Virus record (IMG/VR): IMGVR_UViG_3300008952_000077
Span: 1-50,455 of that record
Source: a virus
Length of the DNA: 50,455 nucleotides
Strand: one strand, 5' to 3'
The position numbers and the translations under genes are program-made. Position 1 is the first letter of the stretch. The number at the start of each line of letters is the position of its first letter. The notes under the pieces were generated by a model, which saw only the letters and a program-made list of their open reading frames with translations, was not told the origin of the DNA and searched no databases. This document shows, one piece after another, positions 41,686-50,256 of this stretch.

Positions 41686-41940
41686 TTATTTTTGACCTTG
41701 AAACGGCGCAAACTGAGGCGGCATGCTCGGGGCATTATCTGGGGTAAGGGTATGAGTATTGGAGTTAGAGCCGCCTTTGCCTTTAGAGGCATTCTCAATA
41801 GCTTCTTTTTCCATCTCTAATTGTCTAATTAGGCGCTGTGTGAACCATGAGCGTAGACCAATTGGCAAATTATATGCCTCTAAGAAAGACCATCCTCCTG
41901 AATATTTCAGGAAAAAGAATTGTTCATACACGTTCTCCAT
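41686..41940 (-). CDS. small tail-assembly-chaperone-like protein, possible frameshift extension
   Basis: The 84-residue reading from ATG 41940 has no clear ribosome site. It contains YEQFFFLKYSGGWSFLEAYNLPIG and an RLIRQLEMEKEAIENA helix, then a low-complexity tail. Its frame continues upstream, without a stop, across the 7-T run at 41959-41965 in the end of the preceding gene. The product may therefore also be made as an extension of the 284-residue protein, as in phages with gpG/gpGT tail chaperones. Confidence 0.5.
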   Translation of the reverse strand: MENVYEQFFFLKYSGGWSFLEAYNLPIGLRSWFTQRLIRQLEMEKEAIENASKGKGGSNSNTHTLTPDNAPSMPPQFAPFQGQK

Positions 41941-41944
41941 GTAT

Positions 41945-42799
41945 TCATCGGTCAGGCCAAAAAAAGTCCGCACTGAGCGGCACCTCCATGTCCTGATCGT
42001 AATTACACTCGCCACACTCAAAATGTTGAGTCATATCAACATTCGGCGCCGTGAGCTTATACGCCAACCTTAGATGGCGCGAATCAGAAGATGGCATATT
42101 TTCAACAAGGTATCTAATCGCATCAATACTTGAGTCACCGTTAACAGCAACAATTAACGATGCTAATTGGCGAGTAATACCGTGTTCTTGGCGTTGTTTT
42201 TTGTCCGCCTGTGCTCCGGCAGCGAGACGCTTTTCATCCGTCCCTGTCAAAAGCTTAAAAGTTACAATAACATTGGTTTTAGGCAATGTTACATCAAATG
42301 TACTATTTTGGTTATCGGTTACCGACATTGTGTTGTCGTCGTCGCCAGTATAAACCGATGCGTCGTTTAAGTCAAAAGAGTATTCCTGACTTTCGCCACA
42401 TTGCGGGCATGTTACCTTAGTTGTATAGTCATTACCATATCCCGATACACGGGTGGCTACAATAATGGCGTTTCTGTCGCCGATGAACAGCGAGTCAGGA
42501 TCAATTGCCTTGTTTATGATTAGGCTACCAATCACTCTATCGAGGGCAACGCCCTTTTTAAGCAATGTCCGCGATGTAAGCATATCTTCTTCTTTTGCGG
42601 TCATCTGCTTAATTTCAATCGCCGATTCACCATGTAATGGGTGGCCCGGCGGGTAGTATCTACCACCTGAAGGTAATTCCACAAATTCTGTTGGAATTAC
42701 AAATGAGAAACCTCCCACTCCTTCGTTCATAGCTTGAACTGGCGGGGAAGTATCCTGTTGTTGAGCGCCTCCTTGGGAGCGATCTTGATTTCTAGACAA
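41945..42799 (-). CDS. T4 gp26-like baseplate/tail assembly protein
   Basis: The start is TTG 42799, with AGAGG 6 nt upstream. The 284-residue protein has an N-terminal Gln-rich arm, then GGFSFVIPTEFVELPSGGRYYP. EIKQMTAKEEDMLTSRTLLKKG follows, the hallmark of the T4 baseplate (gp26-type) family. CPQCGE and CGEC-like pairs form zinc sites. The last four codons overlap the possible slippery run. Such proteins act with the tape measure in tail-tube assembly. Confidence 0.7.
   Translation of the reverse strand: MSRNQDRSQGGAQQQDTSPPVQAMNEGVGGFSFVIPTEFVELPSGGRYYPPGHPLHGESAIEIKQMTAKEEDMLTSRTLLKKGVALDRVIGSLIINKAIDPDSLFIGDRNAIIVATRVSGYGNDYTTKVTCPQCGESQEYSFDLNDASVYTGDDDNTMSVTDNQNSTFDVTLPKTNVIVTFKLLTGTDEKRLAAGAQADKKQRQEHGITRQLASLIVAVNGDSSIDAIRYLVENMPSSDSRHLRLAYKLTAPNVDMTQHFECGECNYDQDMEVPLSADFFWPDR
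41959..41965 (-). other. possible programmed frameshift site (TTTTTTT)
   Basis: The minus strand reads GAC TTT TTT TGG CCT GAC CGA TGA in the frame of the 284-residue protein. A +1 or -2 slip at the T run joins it to the downstream frame (GGC CTG ACC GAT GAA). No stem-loop was sought downstream. The site is four codons before the stop, where tail-chaperone frameshift sites usually are. Confidence 0.4.
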
Positions 42800-42828
42800 T
42801 GTACACCTCTCGTTTTATTAACTTGTCA

Positions 42829-43413
42829 TCATGTGTTAAAGAAGCTTGTTCCACCACCTGCTACTGCGACCGATGGGTTGGCGGTTTCAACGCGGGCCCA
42901 GTCGTACATAAGCTCAACTGTGGTGGTGGTAAGCTCATCGTCACCATATGAAAGTTGTCCAAGTTGAACGTCTTTAACAAATGCATTCCAAAGTGTCCAA
43001 GTTTCAAGTGGTTTACCGTCAGAATCAATTTGAGAAATGATAACGGTACCGAGGGCGCCGGCGGCCTTCGCCTTGGAAATAGAACCAAGAGAAGTTGCGT
43101 TAGCGGGGGGCTGATAGCCGGATAATCTTAAAATATCGGAGAACGTTGCTGTGACGTCGGGATTAACAGGGTCGACCATTTCAACGGAAATTGTATTCCA
43201 AGTGACAGCGCCCGGATAGTAAAACTTATGGTTTAGATAAGCATGCTCTACATTTTCAATAGTAAAGCTGGGCTTTGTTGTAGTTTTGGCGTACCATGCA
43301 ATGGCACCACCTTGCTCAGCTTGAATTCCTTGGAATTCTATTGTAAATCTGAAATTTCTTTTTGGATCTTTGAGGGTTACGTCCTCTCCGAAGTTTGTTG
43401 ACCAAAATGGCAT
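42829..43413 (-). CDS. tail tube protein (gp19-like)
   Basis: The 194-residue protein has the phage tube layout: KDPKRNFRFTIEFQGI at the start, AWYAKTTTKPSFTIENVEHAYLNH, YYPGAVTWNTISVEMVDP and LQLSYGDDE-like elements, and a strand-rich end with VELMYDWARVE. Length is close to T4 gp19 (163). It lies directly downstream of the sheath gene and carries its own late octamer at 43440-43447. Confidence 0.88.
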   Translation of the reverse strand: MPFWSTNFGEDVTLKDPKRNFRFTIEFQGIQAEQGGAIAWYAKTTTKPSFTIENVEHAYLNHKFYYPGAVTWNTISVEMVDPVNPDVTATFSDILRLSGYQPPANATSLGSISKAKAAGALGTVIISQIDSDGKPLETWTLWNAFVKDVQLGQLSYGDDELTTTTVELMYDWARVETANPSVAVAGGGTSFFNT

Positions 43414-43439
43414 TGTTTAAGTTCTCCTGTTTATAACAA

Positions 43440-43447
43440 TAAATAGT
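43440..43447 (-). promoter_or_regulatory. late promoter-like octamer ACTATTTA
   Basis: Minus-strand ACTATTTA, 27 nt upstream of the tail tube ATG (43413). Confidence 0.55.
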
Positions 43448-43449
43448 GA

Positions 43450-43466
43450 GGGGAATTATTTTCCCC
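43450..43466 (-). terminator. hairpin after the tail sheath gene
   Basis: Stem GGGGAA (43466-43461) / TTCCCC (43455-43450), loop AATAA, just after the sheath stop at 43474. Only TCACTATTTA follows, with no clear U run, so it may be a pause or processing site. Confidence 0.45.
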
Positions 43467-43473
43467 CTATGTT

Positions 43474-46392
43474 TTAATCATCAAATGATGCACCAGTGTT
43501 GAGGATTACGAAGTCAATAGCGATGAATTCGATGGCTCGTGCTGGTTTAATCATAATCTTAGCGTACATAATGTTTTGATCAACAAGATCAGGCGTCGTA
43601 GTAGACTCATCAAGGACTAGGCGATAGTCAGTGATACCGTATCTTGTCTTAACATTTGCAAGGAATGGTTCTACAAGTCCCTTGAAGCGGTTCCAAGTTG
43701 CCTGCACATTTTGCTCAAAGAGAATTTGAGTGGACAGGATGGAGATCTGCTTCTTGAGGTAGATAACCAAGCGGCGGACATTGATTCTATCAAGCGCTGA
43801 TTGACGCTCTTGGAGAGTCTTTTGTCCGAACAACACGATACCAGAGCTTGGGAAAGAAGCAATTGGGTTAATGTTGTACTCGTAAAGGGTGTCGCGATCT
43901 TTAGAGGTTAATCTTTCGCTGACATTCACAATCGGGATTCCAGCGGCACCATCGGTAAGTCCGCCGCGGTTAAAGCCAGCGGGAGCAAACCAGACATCAG
44001 TCTTGGCTTCGGAACTTCCGAGAACACCAAGAATTGCAACGGTTGGTGGTATCCAGACAAGCTGTCCCGTTCCTTCGTCGCGGGTCTGTACCCATGGATA
44101 GAAGGTTGTTCCGTACGAGGAATCAAGCCTTCTGTCTCTAAGGCCAAGAGAAGCTTGGTCCGGATTCGTGCCGATTCTGCTAGAAATATCCGAGTAATAT
44201 TGTTCGTGAGCAGGGATGTAGACGTTTGGAAGGTCAATCAAGGCCATCGCGTCAGCGCGCTCTTCGCAGATATCAATCATGCGCTCTGTAAGGGTCTCTT
44301 GAGTGAGACCGGGCGCTGTTAATAGGTTCATATCCGTCATCTCAGGATCTGAAACTGTATCAATCGCACGCCTATATGTGTGGAAGATATAGTTGTTGTC
44401 CTCTGTGGAAGTTGATGACATGAACGCATTGTATGTCGGATCTGGTCTGGTGATATCCCAGCCGTCGGCGCCACCCCAGAATGGAGCAGTAAATCGGTTA
44501 TAGCCTGCATCGAGAATATCGGTGTAAGATGCGCTAGTGACAGAAGCCTCTGCTTTACGTGAACCGGAGTTATAGTAATATGCAGAGCCGGAAGTCTCAA
44601 TATCATCTAATGAGAAGATATAGGACCATGCGTTGATACCTTTAGTAAGATATGCGCCAGTTGTCGGATCGTCAGGGAAGTTTGCATATGGCAATCTGTG
44701 GAAATCTGCGCAACTCGCATCGGGCCTTGTAGAAGACGGACTACGAGTGGAACTGAATCCAAAGTACGCATTAGTGGGGTCTCTCAGTCCACCATCGGAA
44801 GCCGAAACTCTGATGGAGGAACTTGGGAACAACAGTGAACCACTTAAGCAATTGATGGTGGCGCCGGCATCGGTACCAACCGATCCAGACAATAATGGCT
44901 GGCGGGCTTCAGTTTCTTCTTTACCATTTCTGTTACCGTGAATAAACTGGTTGGCATTCAGAACAAACGAAGTTTCTAATGTTGACATACCAATTTCTGA
45001 ACCCGTAATGCCAGTAACGGTCTTCGGCCTAGGAGGACCATAATAGCCAAACGGAACAAGCGATGAATCGGTTGCGCCGGCTTCAACATCTCCGTCAAGT
45101 TCAACATAAAAGTACTTAGACTTGTTTGGATAATCACCATAAGTTTTGAGCATCTTGTTGGTTGAATCCCATGCTACATATTGAGTACCGATCTTGCGGC
45201 CGATATAGCTAGGAGATTTTGGATCTAAACTACAGTTGTCAAATCTTTCTAGAACAACAACCTTGTTGTCTGTGTCTTTAATGTCCCGAACAACAACCGA
45301 GAAGGTGCCATAAGGATTTTGAGTGGTAGAAGATTGACGAATTTTTTCAATTGATACCTTGCAGTTCTTATGTAGCCATTCGCCATGGCCGCGGCCAACT
45401 AAGCGGAACAGCTTTTGAGCGTTTTGCGGTTCATAAGAGCCGGCGGCGCCCTGATCTTGGCCGATAAACCAACCAGCAACTGCTTCGCGCGAGGCTTGTG
45501 CCTTCATGTTAGCCGGCTGGTAGTCATTATCAAGCTCGCCGCCAAAGCCCATTGGAAGCAGAACGCCGAATGTCGTAGCCAAACTATGTAAGCCTTTTCT
45601 GCGCAGTGCTTGCTCGTAAGATTCGCCGAGCCAGTAGTCTTTTCTTGCCGAAGCAGGATAAAATGTAGTTGTGTTGTTACTAGCAACTTGAGGATTAGTG
45701 TTAAATCTCTTTCTAATAAATGTTTCTTGTGTGTCATCGAAGCCAAACGTAACTGTTTCTTGTGGCATGTTGCCGGAAACAATTAGCTGGTATAACCCAT
45801 TTGAGTCTGATTGGATAGCGATACCGGTACCTTCGGAACCAAGATCTCCGGCATACCCAGAGGGATTCACGATATTACCACTTAAAAAGATTTTACCTTT
45901 GTTTAGATAAAATGTCGCTGCATGTGTGCCTTCGCCAATATTGGCCGAGGATCCTGAACGGAATATAAATAACCCGAATGCACCACCATTGGTGGAGGCA
46001 GCCGTAGTTGGTTTTCCTGAAGTGGCCCAGCCGGCTGCAGCATTACCACCCACAGATTTACCAGTACTGGTTTGTTGACCCAAAAGACGAATGAATGTCA
46101 GAGGGGCAACATTCGAACGAAGGAAAGCTTTAGCTGCATAGGTTCCATACATAGGTGACTGATAGTTACCATCACGGTAGACATCGCCACCTCCTGAACC
46201 GGCTACGGTATCTCCGAATTCTGTTACGAAATCTGAATATGAACTAACTTTGACCGGAGTCATCGCGAGGCCTCTACGTGAGCGCCCAATTACGACCGGC
46301 CCAATGGCATCTGCACTCTTGGGGATAAAAGAGTTATCAATCTCGTTGATAAAGACTCCCGGAGATACAAATTTAAAACTTTTCACTGACAT
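43474..46392 (-). CDS. tail sheath protein
   Basis: The 972-residue contractile sheath subunit begins FKFVSPGVFINEIDNSFIP. This is the family start, followed by GPVVIGRSRRGLAMTPVKV. The C-terminal third has VNVSERLTSKDRDTLYEYNINPIASFPSSG, WGQKTLQ-like FGQKTLQERQSALDRINVRRLVIYLKK, and FVILNTGASFDD at the end. It is much longer than T4 gp18 (659), with several large insertion domains. Upstream late octamer at 46444 and downstream hairpin at 43450. Confidence 0.92.
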   Translation of the reverse strand: MSVKSFKFVSPGVFINEIDNSFIPKSADAIGPVVIGRSRRGLAMTPVKVSSYSDFVTEFGDTVAGSGGGDVYRDGNYQSPMYGTYAAKAFLRSNVAPLTFIRLLGQQTSTGKSVGGNAAAGWATSGKPTTAASTNGGAFGLFIFRSGSSANIGEGTHAATFYLNKGKIFLSGNIVNPSGYAGDLGSEGTGIAIQSDSNGLYQLIVSGNMPQETVTFGFDDTQETFIRKRFNTNPQVASNNTTTFYPASARKDYWLGESYEQALRRKGLHSLATTFGVLLPMGFGGELDNDYQPANMKAQASREAVAGWFIGQDQGAAGSYEPQNAQKLFRLVGRGHGEWLHKNCKVSIEKIRQSSTTQNPYGTFSVVVRDIKDTDNKVVVLERFDNCSLDPKSPSYIGRKIGTQYVAWDSTNKMLKTYGDYPNKSKYFYVELDGDVEAGATDSSLVPFGYYGPPRPKTVTGITGSEIGMSTLETSFVLNANQFIHGNRNGKEETEARQPLLSGSVGTDAGATINCLSGSLLFPSSSIRVSASDGGLRDPTNAYFGFSSTRSPSSTRPDASCADFHRLPYANFPDDPTTGAYLTKGINAWSYIFSLDDIETSGSAYYYNSGSRKAEASVTSASYTDILDAGYNRFTAPFWGGADGWDITRPDPTYNAFMSSTSTEDNNYIFHTYRRAIDTVSDPEMTDMNLLTAPGLTQETLTERMIDICEERADAMALIDLPNVYIPAHEQYYSDISSRIGTNPDQASLGLRDRRLDSSYGTTFYPWVQTRDEGTGQLVWIPPTVAILGVLGSSEAKTDVWFAPAGFNRGGLTDGAAGIPIVNVSERLTSKDRDTLYEYNINPIASFPSSGIVLFGQKTLQERQSALDRINVRRLVIYLKKQISILSTQILFEQNVQATWNRFKGLVEPFLANVKTRYGITDYRLVLDESTTTPDLVDQNIMYAKIMIKPARAIEFIAIDFVILNTGASFDD

Positions 46393-46443
46393 TATGCGTC
46401 CCTCTCTTTGGTTTAATGTACTTTATGCTTGCGCAATCAAAGA

Positions 46444-46451
46444 TAAATAGT
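46444..46451 (-). promoter_or_regulatory. late promoter-like octamer ACTATTTA
   Basis: Minus-strand ACTATTTA, 52 nt upstream of the sheath ATG (46392). Confidence 0.5.
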
Positions 46452-46467
46452 ATTTTTAATCCCAAAG

Positions 46468-46483
46468 ACACTTCAGGAAGTGT
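46468..46483 (-). terminator. hairpin after the 46485 gene
   Basis: Stem ACACTT / AAGTGT, loop CCTG, starting 2 nt after the stop at 46485. It is followed by CTTTGGG, so the U run is weak. Confidence 0.4.
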
Positions 46484-46484
46484 T

Positions 46485-47360
46485 TTAGCCCCCAAAAAAG
46501 TCTTCGGTACCGGGAAGAGGTTCTGATTCACGGGGGAACATGAGTTCAACAATGCTTTCTTCGATCCTTACAATCGGACGATCGTCGTTTTCCCCTTCTC
46601 CCATTAAATAACCGAGGACCCGGATGTTTATTTCAGATGTAAACATTCTCATCTCTTCATCAAGATTGGACACATTATTACTATGTGTAAAGCTCTGATC
46701 AATAAAGGCCTCATAAGAGTGGCCGTTTCTTTTCATTGTAAAAGAGTTAATTTGGCCGGTTCTAGTGATGAATGGGGCCATCATCTCGTTCATCTGTTGT
46801 TGATACTCACATTTAATTACAATTTTGTACTCCACATTAACATATACAGGAATGGGAATAGAGAGTGTTTGAATCACTACCTTCTTATTGACTCTTGGCG
46901 AATATAACTGATTTTCGCCTGTTGTATCGTTTCTGACAGCGTTGACAACAGCAAAATTTCTTGTTTTGTCTTGTTTGATCTTTTTGGCCAAAATCATCCG
47001 GCCGGTTCTTCCATTTCTGTCTTTGGAATAAAGGTGCGCCTGATATGAACCCTTTCTTTCTGGATCTTTGGTTATATTTGTTCTCTCGACGCTTATCAGG
47101 GGCAACTTGAGGGCGCCCGCATCGTCTCGCAACTCTTTTTCGTTCTTAATCTGAAACGAGCGCTCGGGAGTTTGCCATAAAACAGGAACTTTAATGAATC
47201 CTTCATTTGTAGTGGCGCTTAAAGATAGGTCCTCTTTCATCCATGACATTAAAGAGTAATCAATATTCTCAATATCAGAAACAAGCATCCCAATCTCTTT
47301 CAATGAAAGGTTGTTAGAATCCATTGGCAATTGTGCAAAGTCAAAATCATTAGGAAGCAT
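46485..47360 (-). CDS. neck/tail completion-like virion protein
   Basis: The likely start is ATG 47360 (MLPNDFDFAQ); the longer reading begins with TTG 47426 inside the upstream gene. The 291-residue protein has PVLWQTPERSFQIKNEKE and SVERTNITKDPERKGSYQAH in the first half and a beta-rich second half with PIPVYVNVEYKIVIKCEYQQQ. It lies between a connector-like gene and the sheath, where tail terminator and sheath-stabilising genes sit in T4-like phages. No exact family is assigned. Confidence 0.55.
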   Translation of the reverse strand: MLPNDFDFAQLPMDSNNLSLKEIGMLVSDIENIDYSLMSWMKEDLSLSATTNEGFIKVPVLWQTPERSFQIKNEKELRDDAGALKLPLISVERTNITKDPERKGSYQAHLYSKDRNGRTGRMILAKKIKQDKTRNFAVVNAVRNDTTGENQLYSPRVNKKVVIQTLSIPIPVYVNVEYKIVIKCEYQQQMNEMMAPFITRTGQINSFTMKRNGHSYEAFIDQSFTHSNNVSNLDEEMRMFTSEINIRVLGYLMGEGENDDRPIVRIEESIVELMFPRESEPLPGTEDFFGG

Positions 47361-47844
47361 CGAATAGCCCCTTTCTGGCGCGCTTGCACTGTGCTGCAAT
47401 TTCAAATTCTCTACCAGCCTGCCCAAATAGCAGTTTTGGCTCTGATAAGCTGATTATTTCGTAATAATAGTCACCGTACAAAACAAAGTCTCCCTCCCTT
47501 ACATAGAGATCCTGATCTTCTTCAAGCCTGCGCTTATGGAAATGAATCATAATTTCCCAAGATTTGTCAATCCCGGCGCTTTCCATGTAGTCTGTGGAAT
47601 AATCTGTGAATTCTACCAGCGCATATACCCGAATTGGGGGCAAGTACGTCTTTTTGATAGCTTCTCCGTACAATTCATGAAAATCGGTGGCTCGTAAATC
47701 AATAGGATAATATAAAATTTGTTGGCCTATGACCTTTTCAACCAACTCATCGTTAATTTGTTTAACTAAGTCGCGCTCTTTCTTTCCTAGAAAAAGAGGT
47801 GGTGGCGGAGCATCGGGTTTTGACCATTTGTTATCGTCTGACAT
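47350..47844 (-). CDS. neck protein, gp14-like
   Basis: The 164-residue protein has a Pro-rich arm (DAPPPPLFLGKKERDLVKQ), then LPPIRVYALVEFTDYSTDY and IMIHFHKRRLEEDQDLYVREGDFVLYGDYYYEIISLS. The motif REGDF-x-x-Y followed by a Phe/Tyr strand is like T4 neck (gp14) proteins of marine phages. It overlaps the start region of the next gene by 11 nt, and the gene upstream ends 10 nt before it. Assignment tentative. Confidence 0.55.
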   Translation of the reverse strand: MSDDNKWSKPDAPPPPLFLGKKERDLVKQINDELVEKVIGQQILYYPIDLRATDFHELYGEAIKKTYLPPIRVYALVEFTDYSTDYMESAGIDKSWEIMIHFHKRRLEEDQDLYVREGDFVLYGDYYYEIISLSEPKLLFGQAGREFEIAAQCKRARKGLFDAS

Positions 47845-47854
47845 CTAATAGCTC

Positions 47855-49132
47855 CTATCCTACAAAAATGGGCAGCGGTGAGCGCCTTAAAGTTTCTTCT
47901 GCTGCTGTGGTCTTTTCTTGATCTTTCTTGGCCAGTTCTGGGTATTCAACTTCTTTAAGAATTTCCATCAATTTATCTTTAAGCTGTTCTTGTTCTGCTT
48001 TAGCCTGACTAAGCAACTCAGAATGGTTAAGAGTCACACTTTCCCCCGGTATGGGCAATGTTGTAAACTTGCCACGGATTTGTCCTAGCATTTCTTTACA
48101 CAAAGCCAACGAATACTTGCGAATCCATTGCTTTCCGATCGCATTAATGTTCTCGTATGGAATATTGTCAAACGGAAGTGTATTCAGATTATTGATGCCC
48201 TCAATACCAGTATCAATGTCACCTTCTTCATCAAAAATACTTGATTTTATTCTAAATTTAAACCAAATACGATCTAAATAACCAGCAAAATTGTCGGCGC
48301 CTCTTGGAGCCGGATATAATCTCAATTTGTTATTAATTAATTCGTATGAATAATGCGACACTCTAGTATATAAAGAGTCTTCATACATTATGGCCTGAAG
48401 CTTGTTCTGCCATGTTGGAACAATTTCAAAAGTTGTGTCATCTGCATATTGTCCATAAGTCTGGTAGTTTCCAACCACCCCTACGCCCCCGTAGTAACCG
48501 TAAAAACGCCACATAGCTATTGGCGAGCGATAATATACCTTATCTATAATAATTCTTTTATCTGTGACTTTGCCAGAATAATCAATCGCATCACCGTTGT
48601 CGTTCACCCCGGAAGCCGATGAACTTGAAATAATGGTCTGTAAGTCGTAATCTTGTTGATTTTTTGTAGTTGTAAAGGAAGCGGAATATATCGTGGTAGT
48701 GCCCCCTACGCCGGCCATAGTAGCCATCCCATCCGCTATTTTATTTGTGTAGTTTGCCTCTATTCTTGGAAATCTTAAACTAGCGCTTACGGGGCCTGAT
48801 GTAACTTGGCCTAAATGGTTGAATGTGCCAGTCACATCACCCAGTGCATCGGATAAGACGTTTTTACCTTGATGTAAGTTGAAGATATACGAATATTCTA
48901 AGACTGCCTCTTCATACGCGGCGTAAACATTGGCTGGAGTAAGCTCAATATCAACAACATCGCCGCCGAGCTTCTTATAAACATAGGCAACTTGGTCAGA
49001 AGCACCACTGCGGAACGCTGCTGAACCAGTATAAATTCCAAATGGGACCGCGGCCGACACTAACTCGGCCGAACCAGTTGAAGTCAATATAATTGCACTT
49101 GTTTGTGATTTTGGGCTTAAGTCTCTTGGCAC
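47855..49132 (-). CDS. neck protein, gp13-like
   Basis: The 425-residue protein is beta-rich in its first half (SASLRFPRIEANYTNK). It has YGYYGGVGVVGNYQTYGQYADD in the middle. Its C-terminal domain (310-400) has NINAIGKQWIRKYSLALCKEMLGQIRGKF and PIPGESVTLNHSELLSQAKAEQEQLK, which match the helical block of T4-like neck proteins (YIKRYA...KRQWG...LPGGVTLNG). It carries its own late octamer 21 nt upstream. The first half is longer than usual. Confidence 0.6.
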   Translation of the reverse strand: MPRDLSPKSQTSAIILTSTGSAELVSAAVPFGIYTGSAAFRSGASDQVAYVYKKLGGDVVDIELTPANVYAAYEEAVLEYSYIFNLHQGKNVLSDALGDVTGTFNHLGQVTSGPVSASLRFPRIEANYTNKIADGMATMAGVGGTTTIYSASFTTTKNQQDYDLQTIISSSSASGVNDNGDAIDYSGKVTDKRIIIDKVYYRSPIAMWRFYGYYGGVGVVGNYQTYGQYADDTTFEIVPTWQNKLQAIMYEDSLYTRVSHYSYELINNKLRLYPAPRGADNFAGYLDRIWFKFRIKSSIFDEEGDIDTGIEGINNLNTLPFDNIPYENINAIGKQWIRKYSLALCKEMLGQIRGKFTTLPIPGESVTLNHSELLSQAKAEQEQLKDKLMEILKEVEYPELAKKDQEKTTAAEETLRRSPLPIFVG

Positions 49133-49152
49133 GCACGAACCCTCCTATTAGG

Positions 49153-49160
49153 TAAATAGT
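49153..49160 (-). promoter_or_regulatory. late promoter-like octamer ACTATTTA
   Basis: Minus-strand ACTATTTA, 21 nt upstream of ATG 49132, with AGGAGGG between. Confidence 0.55.
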
Positions 49161-49196
49161 TGATCACAACCAAAGATAAACACTTATGTAAGATAT

Positions 49197-49481
49197 TTAC
49201 GAAGTCTTCTTGGTTGTCTTGGTTTTTGTGGTTTTTTGGGTCGTGGTCGCTTTTTTAACAGTGGGCTTTTTAGCTGCGGCCTTGGGTGTTGCTTTGGCCT
49301 TTAATGTTGGGGTGGGCTCTTTTTTCTCGACCTTTGGAGCCTCAACTTTCGGAGTCTCAACTTTGGGCGCCTCAACAGTCGCTGCGGCGATGGGAGCTGT
49401 TTTTACTCCCTCTTCCGCTAAAAGAGCGGCGCGGCGAGCAGCATCTCTTCTTTTAAACATTAATCTTCTACGTGGGTTCAT
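49197..49481 (-). CDS. basic low-complexity Lys/Pro/Ala-rich protein
   Basis: The 94-residue protein starts with Arg/Lys-rich helix (MNPRRRLMFKRRDAARRAALL). EAPKVE/TPKVE repeats (about 37-52) follow, and then a histone-H1-like Lys/Ala/Pro/Thr tail (AKATPKAAAKKPTVKKATT). It has no hydrophobic segment. It is expressed from the late octamer at 49512-49519. It may bind DNA or bridge virion proteins. Low-complexity sequence precludes a family call. Confidence 0.6.
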   Translation of the reverse strand: MNPRRRLMFKRRDAARRAALLAEEGVKTAPIAAATVEAPKVETPKVEAPKVEKKEPTPTLKAKATPKAAAKKPTVKKATTTQKTTKTKTTKKTS

Positions 49482-49511
49482 GATATATCCTCTCTATAAA
49501 ACATGTAACAC

Positions 49512-49519
49512 TAAATAGT
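49512..49519 (-). promoter_or_regulatory. late promoter-like octamer ACTATTTA
   Basis: Minus-strand ACTATTTA, 31 nt upstream of ATG 49481. Confidence 0.55.
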
Positions 49520-49540
49520 TACAAAATAGCAAAAGCGAAA

Positions 49541-49576
49541 ATCTGAAAAAATAGGCGCCGAAATTTTTTGGCAGAT
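49541..49576. repeat. imperfect inverted repeat upstream of a late promoter
   Basis: ATCTG (49541-49545) pairs with CAGAT (49572-49576), and AAAAAAT with ATTTTTT (49546-49552 / 49563-49569), across a 2-nt GG bulge. The loop contains GGCGCC. It sits between the terminator at 49601 and the octamer at 49512 and may be a second terminator or a binding site. Confidence 0.45.
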
Positions 49577-49600
49577 CGACATTTTAAGGCTTTGATCCCC

Positions 49601-49627
49601 AAAAGAAAACCCCCTCCGAAGAGGGGG
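49601..49627 (-). terminator. strong intrinsic terminator (TTCG tetraloop)
   Basis: Minus-strand stem CCCCCTC / GAGGGGG around a TTCG loop (49610-49627), followed by TTTTCTTTT (49609-49601). It ends the 49647-50213 gene. Confidence 0.9.
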
Positions 49628-49646
49628 CAAAATATAAAGATATATT

Positions 49647-50213
49647 TTAAAGTGTCGTAAGGGCGCTTGGTCCGGATTGTCCAATGTACCTAATGTACAC
49701 TAGAACTTTTCCAGCGGTGATGGCCGTTGTACCATTTCCAGTACCTCTATTGATAAAAGCAACTGTAACGCCTGTGGTATTCAGGCCGAGGTTGTCAGCA
49801 ATCTCAGAAATACCAGCTACGCCGCGGCCGTCGGGGTCATAATCAGTATTACCAACTAATTCCACGACCGCCGTTGTATCGGCGTTGTCGGATACGGATG
49901 TTGCAGTTGAAACCAAATCCAAAACTAACGTTTGGTTTGGAGCAAATGTTTCTGTGCAGATAGTATTAGCATCCACAATAGTTACATTTGCTGGTAATGT
50001 GCAAACTGTTTTAAGCATGCCATTATCCGTAGCTGTTGCATCGGCGTCCTCAAAATCAATTTCATATACCGCCTCATATACACCATATGCAGATCCTGCG
50101 GTCATGAGCGCTGTTGCAGATCGCTTGAGCGAACCAGCCCCCATATCAATCTCTCTCTTTAAATTTTCTATTAGAGCTTGGACTCTTGCCAAGCCTACTC
50201 TTTTACTTCCCAT
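49647..50213 (-). CDS. small virion protein, possible capsid decoration
   Basis: The 188-residue protein starts MGSKRVGLARVQALIENLKRE, a helical arm seen on marine phage virion proteins. A beta domain (55-185) with many Thr/Ala/Asp residues and no Cys pair follows. It has a dedicated late octamer, a long leader with a palindromic hairpin and a strong terminator, which together suggest an abundant monocistronic product. No enzymatic motif is seen. The decoration role is inferred. Confidence 0.5.
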   Translation of the reverse strand: MGSKRVGLARVQALIENLKREIDMGAGSLKRSATALMTAGSAYGVYEAVYEIDFEDADATATDNGMLKTVCTLPANVTIVDANTICTETFAPNQTLVLDLVSTATSVSDNADTTAVVELVGNTDYDPDGRGVAGISEIADNLGLNTTGVTVAFINRGTGNGTTAITAGKVLVYIRYIGQSGPSALTTL

Positions 50214-50256
50214 GTTTAAAACCCTCCATTTATAATCATGTCAAAAACATATGGTT

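Noticed and set aside
49541-49576. A second intrinsic terminator at 49541-49576
   Set aside because: The stem is AT-rich with a bulge and no downstream U run on the minus strand, so it is listed only as an inverted repeat.
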